Under the pieces are notes generated by a model. The model made no database searches. It saw only the letters and a list, made by a program, of their open reading frames with translations, and was not told the DNA's origin. A stretch of 50,261 nucleotides of DNA from Streptomyces sparsogenes (GTDB lineage: Bacteria > Actinomycetota > Actinomycetes > Streptomycetales > Streptomycetaceae). Location of the stretch: assembly GCF_001704635.1 (NCBI RefSeq), contig NZ_MAXF01000180.1, forward strand, positions 1 through 50,261, in the 5' to 3' direction. The position numbers were made by a program, and so were the translations under genes. Shown here one piece after another: positions 34,182 through 43,136 of this stretch; positions within the stretch are counted from its first letter, which is position 1, and each line of letters opens with the position of its first letter.

Positions 34182-36499
34182 GGCGGTGTGTGCTGTTCCG
34201 GGAGGCGGGCCAGCAGCCCGGCCCGCTCCTGGCAGAAGGCGGGGTCGGCCTGGTAGTCCGAGTGGCCGAGGATCGGGGCGGGCAGCGGGTGATCGGGGGT
34301 GCGGCCGTAGGCGAGCGGGTCCTTGAGCCCGTCGTGGTCGACCTCGGGGCCGGTGCCGTCCGGCAGCCGGATGGGGCCGCCTATGGGGTCGGTGTACCGC
34401 CACAGGTTGCGCCAGCAGCGCACCTCGTCGTGCAGGGAGCACAGTTCGGCCATGCCGAAGTAGGCGGGGAACCAGCGCCCGTACAGCCGCTCCAGCGGTG
34501 AGCCGTAGGTCAGCAGGGCGACCCGGCCGCGGGTGTGCCGGTCCACCTGCCAGACCGCGGCGGCGGCCAGCACGCTGCCCTGCGAGTGGCCGGAGATCAC
34601 CAGCCGCCCGCCGTGGCGCCGGGTCCAGGTCTCCATCCGCCAGGTCAGGTCGGGGACGGCCCGCTCGGCGTAGCAGGGGGGCGCGAAGGGGTGGGCGGCG
34701 CGCGGCCAGAAGGTGCCGACGTCCCACAGGATGCCGATGGTGCGGCGGGCGGAGGGGCTGCGGTAGGCGCGGCGGGCCCAGGTGACCAGCAGCAGGAACG
34801 CCAGGCCCATCAGCCAGGAGCCGAGCGCCTGCGCGGTCTGGGCGGCGGCCTCGACGACGGCGGGCGTGCCGTCGGCGGCCCGTCCCGGCACCTGCTCGGT
34901 GGCCCAGGCCCCGGCGACCGCGGCGGCGCCGAGGAGGAGGGTGAACAGGGCGACGGGGCCGACGATGCCGGGGGCGGAGTCGGTCAGCCCGGCACGGGCG
35001 ATCGCGCCCGCGATCTTGCGGGTGCGCACCGCGTCGGGCCGCTCCCCGGGGTAGCCGTCGGGCACGGTGCGCTCCAGCCGCCGCCGCACCCGCCACACCC
35101 GGACGGCGAAGAACAGGGCCACCAGCACCACCGTGAGCAGCACGGCGGGGATGACCGCGGCCTGCCAGGACAGCAGCACCGGGGGTCCGGCGATCGGGCC
35201 GTGCTCCATGCCGGGCGTGGCGCCGCCGTCGAGCCAGTCCGCGACGCGCTGGGCGACCCCGCCGGAGAGCACCGCGCCCAGCCCGCAGGCCAGCATGGCG
35301 ACGGCCGGGCCGGCGAGACCGCGCAGCGGGGTGCGCCCGACGGGCGCGGTGCGGTGCAGCACCACGGCGCAGCCGGCCAGGGCGACGACGAGGGCGCCCT
35401 GGACGAGCGCGAGGATTCCGAACGTCGCGTCGCCCGGCAGTCGCCCGTGGGAGGCCCAGCCGGGCCGGGACCAGCCGGCGTACAGCATCGCCAGGGCGAG
35501 CAGGCCGAGGGCGGTCCCGGGCAGGGCGGCGGTGGTGACCCGGTCCAGTTCGTCGTCGAGCCTGCTCTCGCTGCGGCCCCGGCGGCACACCACGTACACC
35601 ACGAGCAGCCCGGCCGCGGCCAGCAGTGCCAGCAGCAGCCACCCGAAGACGTCGAGGAGGGCGCTGCCGCCCGGCTCGCGGTCGTAGGCGGCGGTGGCCG
35701 CGGTGAGGCCCGCCGCGACGGTCAGGAAGCTCGCGGCGGTGTGGGCGGCGCGCAGCCGGGCGACGATCCGGCGCCCGTACCAGAAGCCGGGCAGGCAGAG
35801 GGCGGCGCGGTTGCCGGCGGCGGGGTCGCACTCGTCCACCGGCCGGCGCAGCGGGGGCTGTGACTCGTACGCGCTCCAGGTGCGGTTGGACAGGTACCAC
35901 AGCAGTCCGCCGAGGGCGGTGGGCACGAGTGAGGCCAGGGCGAGGCGGCGGCCGGGCTGGCTCCACCAGCCGTGGTCGCGGGGTGACATGAAGGCGAGCC
36001 AGGACCTGTGGTCGCCGCAGGCCCGGGCGCCGACGCACTGCCAGGCGACCAGGTCGAGCGCCACCTCGCAGGCCCCGGCGATCAGCAGGACGGTGAGGCT
36101 GAGGGCGATCAGCCGCACCACGAGGCCGTAGGTGCGTACGGTGCGCTCGCGCCGGTCGGCGGCGGGCCGCATCCAGTGGGCGAGGTTGACGACCATGAAG
36201 GGCAGCAGGAGCAGCCACAGGGCGCGGGCGCCGTTGCCGGAGGTGAGGTTGGACCAGCAGTAGGCCTCGCGGATCGGGGTCTCGCGGTAGTCCTGCGGGC
36301 GCTCCTCGGCGTCGGCGTCGTCGACGCGCCGGTAGACCCCGGCGGTCTCGTCGCCGGTGACCAGCACGGTCCGTGGGTCGGTGAGCATCTCCTGCGGGGT
36401 GGTTCCGCCGACGCCGTGGACCAGCAGCTCCAGGTCGGGCGGGGGCTGGCCGCCGTCCCCCGCCGCCGTGCCCGTACCGGTGTGTGTCGCCGCTGCCAC
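34151..36499 (-). CDS. Multipass membrane protein with split alpha/beta-hydrolase motifs
   Basis: A 782-residue protein. Residues 22-32 hold a beta strand followed by HGVGG (LELLVHGVGGTTPQEML), the oxyanion-loop region of alpha/beta hydrolases. Roughly residues 95-600 contain nine or more predicted membrane helices with loops. At 637-641 the nucleophile elbow GHSQG (Ser639) appears, followed by LLTYGSPLERLYGRWFP, and near the end a candidate acid and GHSDYQADP. If this is one catalytic domain, it is interrupted by a large membrane domain. The GTG start has a G-rich site upstream; a longer open frame upstream is not coding. Substrate and location of the active site (probably cytoplasmic) are unknown. 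It is divergent from the DeoR-type gene. Confidence 0.75.
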   Translation of the reverse strand: MAAATHTGTGTAAGDGGQPPPDLELLVHGVGGTTPQEMLTDPRTVLVTGDETAGVYRRVDDADAEERPQDYRETPIREAYCWSNLTSGNGARALWLLLLPFMVVNLAHWMRPAADRRERTVRTYGLVVRLIALSLTVLLIAGACEVALDLVAWQCVGARACGDHRSWLAFMSPRDHGWWSQPGRRLALASLVPTALGGLLWYLSNRTWSAYESQPPLRRPVDECDPAAGNRAALCLPGFWYGRRIVARLRAAHTAASFLTVAAGLTAATAAYDREPGGSALLDVFGWLLLALLAAAGLLVVYVVCRRGRSESRLDDELDRVTTAALPGTALGLLALAMLYAGWSRPGWASHGRLPGDATFGILALVQGALVVALAGCAVVLHRTAPVGRTPLRGLAGPAVAMLACGLGAVLSGGVAQRVADWLDGGATPGMEHGPIAGPPVLLSWQAAVIPAVLLTVVLVALFFAVRVWRVRRRLERTVPDGYPGERPDAVRTRKIAGAIARAGLTDSAPGIVGPVALFTLLLGAAAVAGAWATEQVPGRAADGTPAVVEAAAQTAQALGSWLMGLAFLLLVTWARRAYRSPSARRTIGILWDVGTFWPRAAHPFAPPCYAERAVPDLTWRMETWTRRHGGRLVISGHSQGSVLAAAAVWQVDRHTRGRVALLTYGSPLERLYGRWFPAYFGMAELCSLHDEVRCWRNLWRYTDPIGGPIRLPDGTGPEVDHDGLKDPLAYGRTPDHPLPAPILGHSDYQADPAFCQERAGLLARLPEQHTPPQKSSGRSSG

Positions 36500-36686
36500 C
36501 GTGCCCCCCCGATCCCGGTGTGGTTGTCCCGTCCAGGATCGTGCCCGCGGCGCGCGGGCCCGACGCGGCGGCGCCGGGCGTGGCGAAATCGTAATCACAC
36601 GGGTTCGGGGCGATCGTGGGGCCCGGCGGCATGCGAAGATGAGCCCGCGGGTGGAGGCGAGGACCGATGGGAAGGGACGGGCCGCG

Positions 36687-37535
36687 GTGAGCGACAACCA
36701 GAATCTCCTCGCGGAGCAGCGGCGTGCCCTGATCCTCGACGAGGTCAGACGGCGCGGCGGGGTGCGGGTCAACGAGCTGACCCGCAAGCTGAACGTGTCG
36801 GACATGACGGTCCGTCGCGATCTGGACGCGCTGGCCCGGCTGGGCATGGTGGAGAAGGTGCACGGCGGCGCGGTGCCGGTCGCCGAGGCGAGCACGTACG
36901 AGCCGGGGTTCGAGGCCAAGTCGGGGCTGGAGCTGAGCGCCAAGGAGGACATCGCGAAGGCGGCGGCCGCGATGGCGGCGCCGGGCACGGCCATCGCGCT
37001 GGCCGGCGGGACGACGGCGTTCGCGCTGGCGCAGCAGCTGCTGGAGGTGCCGGACCTGACCGTGGTGACGAACTCGGTGCGGGTGGCGGACGTCTTCTAC
37101 AACGCGCAGCGGTCGGCCGCCGGCGGTGGGGCGGGGCCGCGCCCGGGGGCGGCGACGGTGGTGCTCACCGGTGGGGTCCGCACGCCCTCGGACACGCTGG
37201 TGGGCCCGGTCGCGGACGCCGCGGTGCGCTCGCTCCACTTCGACGTGCTGTTCCTGGGGGTGCACGGGATATCGGTGGAGGCGGGGCTGTCGACCCCGAA
37301 CCTGGCCGAGGCGGAGACCAACCGGCAGTTCGTCCGGTCGGCGCGGCGGGTGGTGGTGGTCGCCGACCACACCAAGTGGGGCACGGTGGGCCTGAGTTCG
37401 TTCGCCTCGCTGGACGATGTGGACGCGCTGGTGACGGATCCGGGGCTGCCGGAGGAGGCGCGGGCGGAGATCCTGGAGCATCTGCCGGGTGGGCTGGTGG
37501 TGGCGGGCGAGGCCGCTGTCGCCGCAGACATCTGA
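36687..37535 (+). CDS. DeoR/GlpR-family transcriptional regulator
   Basis: A 282-residue sugar-phosphate-responsive repressor. The GTG start reads SDNQNLLAEQRRALIL after AAGGGA; an upstream in-frame ATG at 36639 has no site. Residues 10-65 form the DeoR helix-turn-helix (VNELTRKLNVSDMTVRRDLDALA), followed by KVHGGAVPV and a sugar-isomerase-like domain (GTAIALAGGTTAFALAQQL, VVVADHTKWGTVGLSSFA). Its effector is probably a phosphorylated sugar, but no sugar operon is adjacent, so the target must lie elsewhere. Confidence 0.9.
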   Translation: MSDNQNLLAEQRRALILDEVRRRGGVRVNELTRKLNVSDMTVRRDLDALARLGMVEKVHGGAVPVAEASTYEPGFEAKSGLELSAKEDIAKAAAAMAAPGTAIALAGGTTAFALAQQLLEVPDLTVVTNSVRVADVFYNAQRSAAGGGAGPRPGAATVVLTGGVRTPSDTLVGPVADAAVRSLHFDVLFLGVHGISVEAGLSTPNLAEAETNRQFVRSARRVVVVADHTKWGTVGLSSFASLDDVDALVTDPGLPEEARAEILEHLPGGLVVAGEAAVAADI

Positions 37536-37559
37536 CGGCCCGCCAGTTACCGTGGGTGC

Positions 37560-38033
37560 ATGAGACATCGTCTGCGTCCCGTGGGTGTGGAGTTCGTCCG
37601 CACGGCCCCGCTGCGGCTGGTGTTCGTCGCCGAGGCCGCCGCCCCGCCCGAGGCGGTGTTCAAGGCGCTGGCCGACGTCGAGGGCTGGCCGCGGTGGTAC
37701 CGCCAGGTCGCCACGGCGCGGTCCACCGAGGACGGCGCGGGCCGCGAGATCCGTTTGCGGGGCGGCGTCCGCTTCGCCGAGACGGTCATGGCGGCGGATC
37801 CCGGGGAGCGCTACGCCTACCGCGTCGACGAGACGAACGTGCCCGGGCTTCGGGCTCTGCTGGAGGAGTGGCGGCTGGTGCCGTCGGTCTCCGGCACCGG
37901 CTCGCTGGTGCGGTACACCTTCGCGGTGGACGCGGTGGCGCCGGTGCGGGGCGCCCTGTGGCTGCTGCGCCCGGGGCTGCGGCGTGCCTTCCGCGACGCG
38001 GTGCGCGCCCTTGACGGCCTGCGGTCGGCGTGA
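37560..38033 (+). CDS. SRPBCC-family polyketide cyclase/dehydrase-like protein
   Basis: A 157-residue helix-grip (START-like) protein. The segment VFVAEAAAPPEAVFKALADVEGWPRWYRQVA followed by REIRLRGGVRFAETVMAADPGERYAYRVDE is typical of SRPBCC proteins, which bind hydrophobic ligands. No adjacent biosynthetic gene indicates its ligand. It begins 24 bp after the DeoR-type stop on the same strand and could be read through. The ATG has a weak G-rich region upstream. Confidence 0.8.
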   Translation: MRHRLRPVGVEFVRTAPLRLVFVAEAAAPPEAVFKALADVEGWPRWYRQVATARSTEDGAGREIRLRGGVRFAETVMAADPGERYAYRVDETNVPGLRALLEEWRLVPSVSGTGSLVRYTFAVDAVAPVRGALWLLRPGLRRAFRDAVRALDGLRSA

Positions 38034-38355
38034 CCTCCGGCGTGGGCGGCCCGAGTCCGGCCCGCGCGGCGGCCGTTCGGCGTAGGCGGCCTGGTGCGGG
38101 TGCGGGACGCCGGGCCCGGCCGTGAGCGCGAGCGGCTTCTCGCACCTCGTCCGCGCGCCGTCCACCACGGGGCGGCGCCGCCGTGGCACGGGAGCGCCGT
38201 CGCGCCGTCCGTGCGCCGCCCGTGCTTCTCGTGCCGGCCCGATGGCGCACTCCGACCCTTGCGGGTCGGAAGTGGGCACCTGTGCGCCCTGGTATCCCGG
38301 GCCGGTCCCGGGCACACTGCGCAGCAGGGAAGATGGATGTGGGAGAGCGGCGCGC
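38034..38355. other. 322-bp gap with a small hairpin
   Basis: No gene is supported; frames are shadows. TCCGACCC-TTGC-GGGTCGGA (38251-38270) forms a perfect 8-bp stem with a 4-base loop. It may terminate upstream transcription or fold in the leader of the gene at 38356. Confidence 0.4.
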
Positions 38356-38718
38356 ATGCCGGCGAGAGTCACCGGGGAGGCGGTCACCGTGGCCGATACG
38401 GAGTTCAACGCCCGTGGGGTGCGGATCGAGAAGTTCCTGCGCTCGGTCACGCATGCCGGCCAGGTCCTGATCAAGGACGGCAGGCTGCAGTTGCTGACCA
38501 GTTACGGCCGCGAGATCGACAGCGCCCCCGTGCAGTCGGTGCACGCGAGCAAGCCGTGGTTCACCGACGGCGACCAGGCTCTCGCGACGGTCAACGGCAC
38601 CCGCTACCGCCTCACCCTGGGCGAGCGGGACGCCGCGGCGAAGGCCGCCGCGCCCGGCGCCGCCAGCCGCTTCCTCGATGTGATCCGCAGCGCGCGAGGC
38701 CACTCGCCCAAGGGCTGA
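38356..38718 (+). CDS. Hypothetical actinomycete protein
   Basis: A 120-residue protein that I do not recognise as a named family. It contains a compact domain of alternating beta strands (EFNARGVRIEKFLRSVTHAGQVLIKDGRLQLLTSYGREIDSAPVQSVHA) and a helical tail. There is no signal peptide or membrane helix. The ATG has GGGAG 11 bp upstream; a GTG at 38389 is a possible alternative. It shows typical streptomycete codon use and stands alone between a gap and the RsbW-like gene. Confidence 0.7.
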   Translation: MPARVTGEAVTVADTEFNARGVRIEKFLRSVTHAGQVLIKDGRLQLLTSYGREIDSAPVQSVHASKPWFTDGDQALATVNGTRYRLTLGERDAAAKAAAPGAASRFLDVIRSARGHSPKG

Positions 38719-38943
38719 CACCTCCCCCGCCACCGCCGGGAGGCATCCCCTGAGTTGCGCGTGCGGGCGACGGGGCAGACCCTGGACGCGTACCGGTATC
38801 ACTGAGGGTCAACAGGCGGTGACGCTGAGAACCGGCCTTACCGGTCGCGCCCGGCAGACACCACTGCTGCAAGGTGGCCGCCGGCGCGTTCGACGCCCGC
38901 ATCTGCATCAGGCTAGCCACCACTTCTTCAGGGAGTCGCAGCC

Positions 38944-39486
38944 GTGATCAGTCGTCCAAGCAGACATTGCACGGTGGAGCTGCAGGCCCTGCCGTCGCGG
39001 ATCGGACAGGTCCGCAGAATCGTCTCCGCGCAATTGCGCTACTGGCACCTGGATCCGCTCATCGATCCCGCCGCGCTCGCCGTCACCGAGCTGCTCACCA
39101 ACGTCCACCGGCACGCCGAGCCGGACAAGCAGTGCACGGTGGAGATCGTCCTCATGCTGGACCGCCTCACGGTCTCCGTCCGCGACCACGATCCGCGGCT
39201 GCCGTGCGTCCCCGAGTGCGACCCGATGGCCACCCGCGGCCGCGGGCTCGCGCTGGTCGCCTCGGTCAGCCAGAGCTGGGGCATGCACGCCCGGGACGAC
39301 GGCAGCGGAAAGGTCGTGTGGTTCACCCTGGCCGTACCGCAGCCCGCCGCCCCCGCCAAGCCCCCCTTGGCGGCGCACGGGGCCGGCCGCACCGCCCCGC
39401 CCGACCGCACGGACCTCTCCCGTCCCGCGCCCCCGGCCGGGGTCCGGGAGCGGGCGCCCGCCGCCCGGTCCGCCGTCTCCCACTGA
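38944..39486 (+). CDS. RsbW-like ATP-binding protein
   Basis: A 180-residue GHKL-type ATPase with the N box AVTELLTNVHRHAE, a G1-like VRDHDPRLP in which the glycine-rich stretch is degenerate, and a G2 box RGRGLALVASVS. It resembles the small streptomycete ATP-binding regulators that act with anti-sigma-factor antagonists or phosphatases. The C-terminal 45 residues are Pro/Ala/Arg-rich low complexity. The GTG start is preceded by a GGGAG-like site. It is a different member from the copy at 29022 and not part of an obvious operon. Confidence 0.8.
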   Translation: MISRPSRHCTVELQALPSRIGQVRRIVSAQLRYWHLDPLIDPAALAVTELLTNVHRHAEPDKQCTVEIVLMLDRLTVSVRDHDPRLPCVPECDPMATRGRGLALVASVSQSWGMHARDDGSGKVVWFTLAVPQPAAPAKPPLAAHGAGRTAPPDRTDLSRPAPPAGVRERAPAARSAVSH

Positions 39487-39612
39487 GCCGGCTCCCGCCG
39501 CATCCCGCCGGGCCCGGCAGCCGCGCCGGACCCGGCCCCGCGCCGATCGCCCCTCCCCAGGCGGCGCCCCGGCGGCGTCCCGGCGGCGTCCCGGCGGCGA
39601 AGATCTCCCCTT

Positions 39613-39634
39613 CTGTACTTACTAGTATGTACAG
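39613..39634. promoter_or_regulatory. TetR operator with -10 element, autoregulatory
   Basis: A 22-bp palindrome, CTGTACTTACTAGTATGTACAG, perfect except for one symmetric position. A TAGTAT -10 hexamer (39623-39628) lies inside it and the TetR-type gene's ATG (39642) is 13 bp downstream, so repressor binding would block the promoter. The transcript would begin within a few bases of the start codon. Confidence 0.8.
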
Positions 39635-39641
39635 TAGCCTC

Positions 39642-40220
39642 ATGAGCACTGCGGAACGGCTGATCGAGAGCACTCAGGACCTGCTGTGGGAGCGCGGCTA
39701 CGTGGGCACCAGCCCCAAGGCCATCCAGCAGCGCGCGGGCGCCGGCCAGGGCAGCATGTACCACCACTTCAGCGGCAAGCCCGACCTCGCGCTCGCCGCC
39801 ATCCGCCGCACCGCCGAGCAGATGCGCGCCACGGCCGAGGCGTGCCTGTCCGCGCCCGGGACGGCGTACGAGCGCGTGCGCGGGTATCTGCTGCGGGAGC
39901 GGGACGTGCTGCGCGGCTGCCCGATCGGCCGGCTGACCATGGATCCGGACGTCATCGCCGACCCGGTGCTGCGCGGTCCGGTGGAGGAGACCCTCGACTG
40001 GCTGCGCGGGCGGCTGGCCGAGGTCCTCGCCGAGGGCGTCGAGCGCGGGGAGTTCGACGCGGGGCTCGCCCCGGAGCGGACCGCGGCCTCGGTCGTGGCG
40101 GCCGTCCAGGGCGGCTATGTGCTGGCGCGCGCCGCGGGGTCGCCCGCGCCCTTCGACAGCGCCGTCCAGGGCCTGCTGGACCTGCTCGCCGCCCGCGCGC
40201 CCCACCGGCCCGCCCCCTGA
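39642..40220 (+). CDS. TetR/AcrR-family transcriptional repressor
   Basis: A 192-residue TetR-type repressor. The helix-turn-helix is at about residues 8-50 (LLWERGYVGTSPKAIQQRAGAGQGSMYHHFSGKPDL), and the C-terminal half is a ligand-binding helical domain of the YxaF/LmrA type. The ATG has no Shine-Dalgarno sequence, consistent with a leaderless message from the promoter inside its own operator. It heads an operon with a DUF4865 gene and a phosphotriesterase gene, and probably represses the operon until a ligand, perhaps their substrate, binds. Confidence 0.9.
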   Translation: MSTAERLIESTQDLLWERGYVGTSPKAIQQRAGAGQGSMYHHFSGKPDLALAAIRRTAEQMRATAEACLSAPGTAYERVRGYLLRERDVLRGCPIGRLTMDPDVIADPVLRGPVEETLDWLRGRLAEVLAEGVERGEFDAGLAPERTAASVVAAVQGGYVLARAAGSPAPFDSAVQGLLDLLAARAPHRPAP

Positions 40221-40288
40221 GCCGCCGCGCGCTCCCCCCGCTTCCCTCCCGGCGCGCCCGCGCCGCCATGACACCACAGGAGTTGTTC

Positions 40289-40876
40289 TTGCACGCGATG
40301 CAGTACCGGATCACCCTGCCCGCCGACTACGACATGGAGATCATCCGACATCGGGTGAAGTCGAAGGGCCATCTGCTGGACGACTTCCCGGGGCTCGGGC
40401 TGAAGGCGTACGGCATCCGCGAGCGCGGGGTGGACGGCTCCCCGGTCAACCAGTACGCGCCGTTCTACCTGTGGGCCGCGCCCGAGGCCATGAACCGCTT
40501 CCTGTGGGGCCCCGGATTCCAGGGCGTCGTCCGGGACTTCGGCCGGCCGGTGGTCGAGCACTGGCAGGGGCTCGCCTTCGAGCCCGGCCCGTCCCGGGCC
40601 GCCGCCCCGCGCGCCGCCACCCGCCACGCCGTGGCCGTCCCGGCGGGCGCCGGCCCGTCGGGCGCGGTCGAGGGCGCGCTGGAGGAGCTGCGGGAGTCGG
40701 CCCGTACGGACGGCGTGCACTCCACGGCCCTCGCCGTCGATCCGCGCCGCTGGGAACTGCTGCGCTTCACCCTCTGGGAGGACGCCGCCCCGCCCGACGC
40801 CCCTGGCGACCGCTACCAGGTGCTCCATCTGTCCACGCCCGACCTGGCCCGGCTCCCGAAGGGGCGCCAGTGGTGA
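40289..40876 (+). CDS. DUF4865 family protein
   Basis: A 195-residue protein of unknown function. The conserved N-terminus reads HAMQYRITLPADYDMEIIRHRV, and LGLKAYGIRERG and YAPFYLWAAPEAMNRFLWGPGFQGVV follow. I place the start at a TTG, because AGGAG lies six bases upstream of it and the protein would begin MHAMQY as usual for the family; the ATG at 40298 and one at 40268 are alternatives. It is cotranscribed between a TetR repressor and a phosphotriesterase-like gene, with a GTGA overlap to the latter. Confidence 0.8.
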   Translation: MHAMQYRITLPADYDMEIIRHRVKSKGHLLDDFPGLGLKAYGIRERGVDGSPVNQYAPFYLWAAPEAMNRFLWGPGFQGVVRDFGRPVVEHWQGLAFEPGPSRAAAPRAATRHAVAVPAGAGPSGAVEGALEELRESARTDGVHSTALAVDPRRWELLRFTLWEDAAPPDAPGDRYQVLHLSTPDLARLPKGRQW

Positions 40877-41793
40877 GCGCGGCGACCGTACGGACCGTGC
40901 TCGGCGACGTCCCCGGCGACGCGCTGGGCGTCTGCGACGCGCACGACCACCTGTTCATCCGCAGCGCGCGGCTGCCCGGGCAGGAGCTGGCCGACGTGGC
41001 CTCGGCGCGGGAGGAGTTGCGGGCCTTCCACGCGCTCGGCGGGCGCACGGTGGTGCAGTGGACGCCGTACGGCCTCGGACGGGCGGCCGGCGAGCTGGCC
41101 GGGCTCTCCCGCGCCACCGGCGTCCATCTGGTGGCCGCGACGGGCCTGCACCAGGCGGAGCACTACGCGCCGGGCGCGGTGGAGGCGGTGCTCGACGGGC
41201 TGGCCGAGCTCTTCGTCGAGGAGCTGACGCACGGCATCGGCGGCACGGGGCCGCGGGCGGGGCTGATCAAGGTCGCCGGCGGCTTCCACGGGCTGGACGC
41301 CCACGCCCGCCGCACCATGGCGGCGGCCGCCGAGGCCCACCACCGCACCGGCGCGCCCATCGCCGTCCATCTGGAGCTGGGGACGGGCGCGCTGGACGTG
41401 CTGGACCTGCTGTGCGGCGAGCATGGGGTGGCGCCGCGGAGCGTGATCCTCGGCCATCTGAACCGCTTCCCGGACCCGGCCGTGCACCGGGAGGCGGCCG
41501 CAGCCGGGGCGTTCCTCGCCTTCGACGGGCCCTCCCGGGCCAACCACGCCACCGACTGGCGGCTGCCGGACGCGCTGGCCGCGCTCGTGGACGCCGGGTA
41601 CGCCGGACAGCTGCTGCTGGGCGGCGACACGACGACGGCGCAGGCCCGGTCGGTGAACGGCGGCCCGGGCATGCCGTATCTGCTGCGCCGGCTGCGCCCG
41701 CGGCTCGAACTCGCCGTGGGCGCCGACGTGGTGCGCCGGATGCTCACCACCAACCCGGCCGGCGCCCTGACCGTGGCCTGGCGCGCGGGGTAG
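40873..41793 (+). CDS. Phosphotriesterase-family metal-dependent hydrolase
   Basis: A 306-residue TIM-barrel hydrolase of the phosphotriesterase/lactonase family. The binuclear metal site is recognisable: HxH at His24 and His26 (DAHDHLF), carbamylated-lysine candidate Lys133 (LIKVAGGF), His166 (VHLELG), His195 (GHLNR) and Asp252 (GGDTTT). Natural substrates of such proteins are often lactones or carbohydrate esters, so the name does not fix the reaction. The GTG start overlaps the DUF4865 stop, which couples translation. The shared TetR operator suggests that the pair converts the repressor's inducer or a related xenobiotic. Confidence 0.88.
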   Translation: MSAATVRTVLGDVPGDALGVCDAHDHLFIRSARLPGQELADVASAREELRAFHALGGRTVVQWTPYGLGRAAGELAGLSRATGVHLVAATGLHQAEHYAPGAVEAVLDGLAELFVEELTHGIGGTGPRAGLIKVAGGFHGLDAHARRTMAAAAEAHHRTGAPIAVHLELGTGALDVLDLLCGEHGVAPRSVILGHLNRFPDPAVHREAAAAGAFLAFDGPSRANHATDWRLPDALAALVDAGYAGQLLLGGDTTTAQARSVNGGPGMPYLLRRLRPRLELAVGADVVRRMLTTNPAGALTVAWRAG

Positions 41794-41892
41794 CCCCCCG
41801 GGGCCGGCCGTCTCAGGGCCGGCCGTCTCAGGGGCGGCCGGCCCGGGGCGCGCAGGGGCCCGGAGCACCGCGGGGGCGCGCAGGGGGCGGCG

Positions 41893-43119
41893 TCAGCCGG
41901 CGGCGAGCGCCTGGAGCGGGTCGTCGAGCACCGCCTGCCAGGCCAACTCCGCCGCCCCGACCAGGCTGTTGTGGTCAAGGGTGCACGGCAGGACGGGCAC
42001 GCCCCCGCTGCGCCCCCACAGGCTGCGCTCGGCGACGACCGCCCGCAACCGCTCCGGGTCGGCCTCCAGCAGCTCGCGGTGCAGCCCGCCGAGGATGATG
42101 CGGTCGGGGTTGAGGATGTTGACCAGCCCGGCGAGGCCGAGGCCGAGCCGGTCGATGAGGAGGTCGGCGGCGGCCCGTACCGACGGTTCGCCGTACTCCT
42201 CGCGCAGCAGGTCGCGCGCCTGCTGCAGGAGGGAGCCCTCGGGGCCCGGGTCCCGCCCGGCGGCGAGGAGGAAGGCCAGCGGGTCGGTCTCGATGTCCAG
42301 GCAGCCGCGGCTGCCGCAATGGCAGGGCGGCCCCTCGGGGTTGACGGTCAGATGGCCGACCTCCATGGCCAGGCCCGCGCTGCCGGTGTGCAGCCGTCCG
42401 TCGAGGACCAGCGCCCCGCCCACCCCGCGGTGGCCGGTGGCGACGCAGAGCAGGTGCTGCGCGCCGCGGCCCGCGCCATGGCGGTGCTCGGCCAGGGCCG
42501 CGAGGTTGACGTCGTTGCCGACGAGGCCGGTGAGGGGCTCCCCGGACGGGCCGTGGACGCCCGCCGCGGCGAGGCTCTCGGTGAACAGCTCGCGTACGGG
42601 CGCGCCGGCGGGCCAGGCGATGTGCAGCGGGTTGAGGGCGGTGCCCTCCGGTTCGGCGACCGCGGAGGGGACCGCGAGGCCGGCGCCCACGCAGCGGCGG
42701 CCGCTCTCGCGCAGCAGCCGGGCCCCGGCCTCGACGACCGCGTCGATGACCTGTGCCGGATCGGCGGGCACGGTCATGCATCCGGGGGCGGTGGCCACGA
42801 TCCGGCCGCCGAGTCCGACCAGCGCCGCGCGGAAGCCGTCGGCGTGCACCTGGGCCGCGAGAGCGACCGGGCCGCGGGGGGCGATCGAGAGGCGGTGCGA
42901 GGGGCGGCCCTGTGCCCCGGCGGCCCCGAGCGGGCGCGAGTCCACCTGGATCAGGCCGAGCGCTTCGAGTTCGGCGGCGACGGCGCCCGCGGTCGCGCGG
43001 GTCACCCCGAGTTCGGCCGTGAGCACCGCCCGCGTGGGCGCCCGGCCGGTGTGTACGAGCTCCAGCGCCGGGCCGAGAGCGCTTCGGCCCCGCTCGAGCC
43101 TTGTCCGTGTCTGGGTCAC
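41893..43119 (-). CDS. ROK-family transcriptional regulator/sugar kinase-like protein
   Basis: A 408-residue ROK protein. It has an N-terminal winged helix (about 15-75, RAVLTAELGVTRATAGAVAAELEALGLI) and a sugar-kinase fold with the zinc site CHCGSRGCLD and the LLCVATGHRGVGG region. Such repressors bind a sugar and control transport or catabolic genes. The GTG was chosen because the family start begins just before the helix-turn-helix. It is divergent from an MFS gene with 17 bp between starts, so it most likely represses that transporter. Confidence 0.9.
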   Translation of the reverse strand: MTQTRTRLERGRSALGPALELVHTGRAPTRAVLTAELGVTRATAGAVAAELEALGLIQVDSRPLGAAGAQGRPSHRLSIAPRGPVALAAQVHADGFRAALVGLGGRIVATAPGCMTVPADPAQVIDAVVEAGARLLRESGRRCVGAGLAVPSAVAEPEGTALNPLHIAWPAGAPVRELFTESLAAAGVHGPSGEPLTGLVGNDVNLAALAEHRHGAGRGAQHLLCVATGHRGVGGALVLDGRLHTGSAGLAMEVGHLTVNPEGPPCHCGSRGCLDIETDPLAFLLAAGRDPGPEGSLLQQARDLLREEYGEPSVRAAADLLIDRLGLGLAGLVNILNPDRIILGGLHRELLEADPERLRAVVAERSLWGRSGGVPVLPCTLDHNSLVGAAELAWQAVLDDPLQALAAG

Positions 43120-43136
43120 ACCCCTATTCTCACTTT

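Noticed and set aside
33897..38474. Very long minus-strand open frame of about 1500 codons, and similar ones on the other strand.
   Set aside because: High GC leaves long shadow frames. This one crosses several well-supported genes and its translation is Arg/Pro/His-rich with no family motifs.
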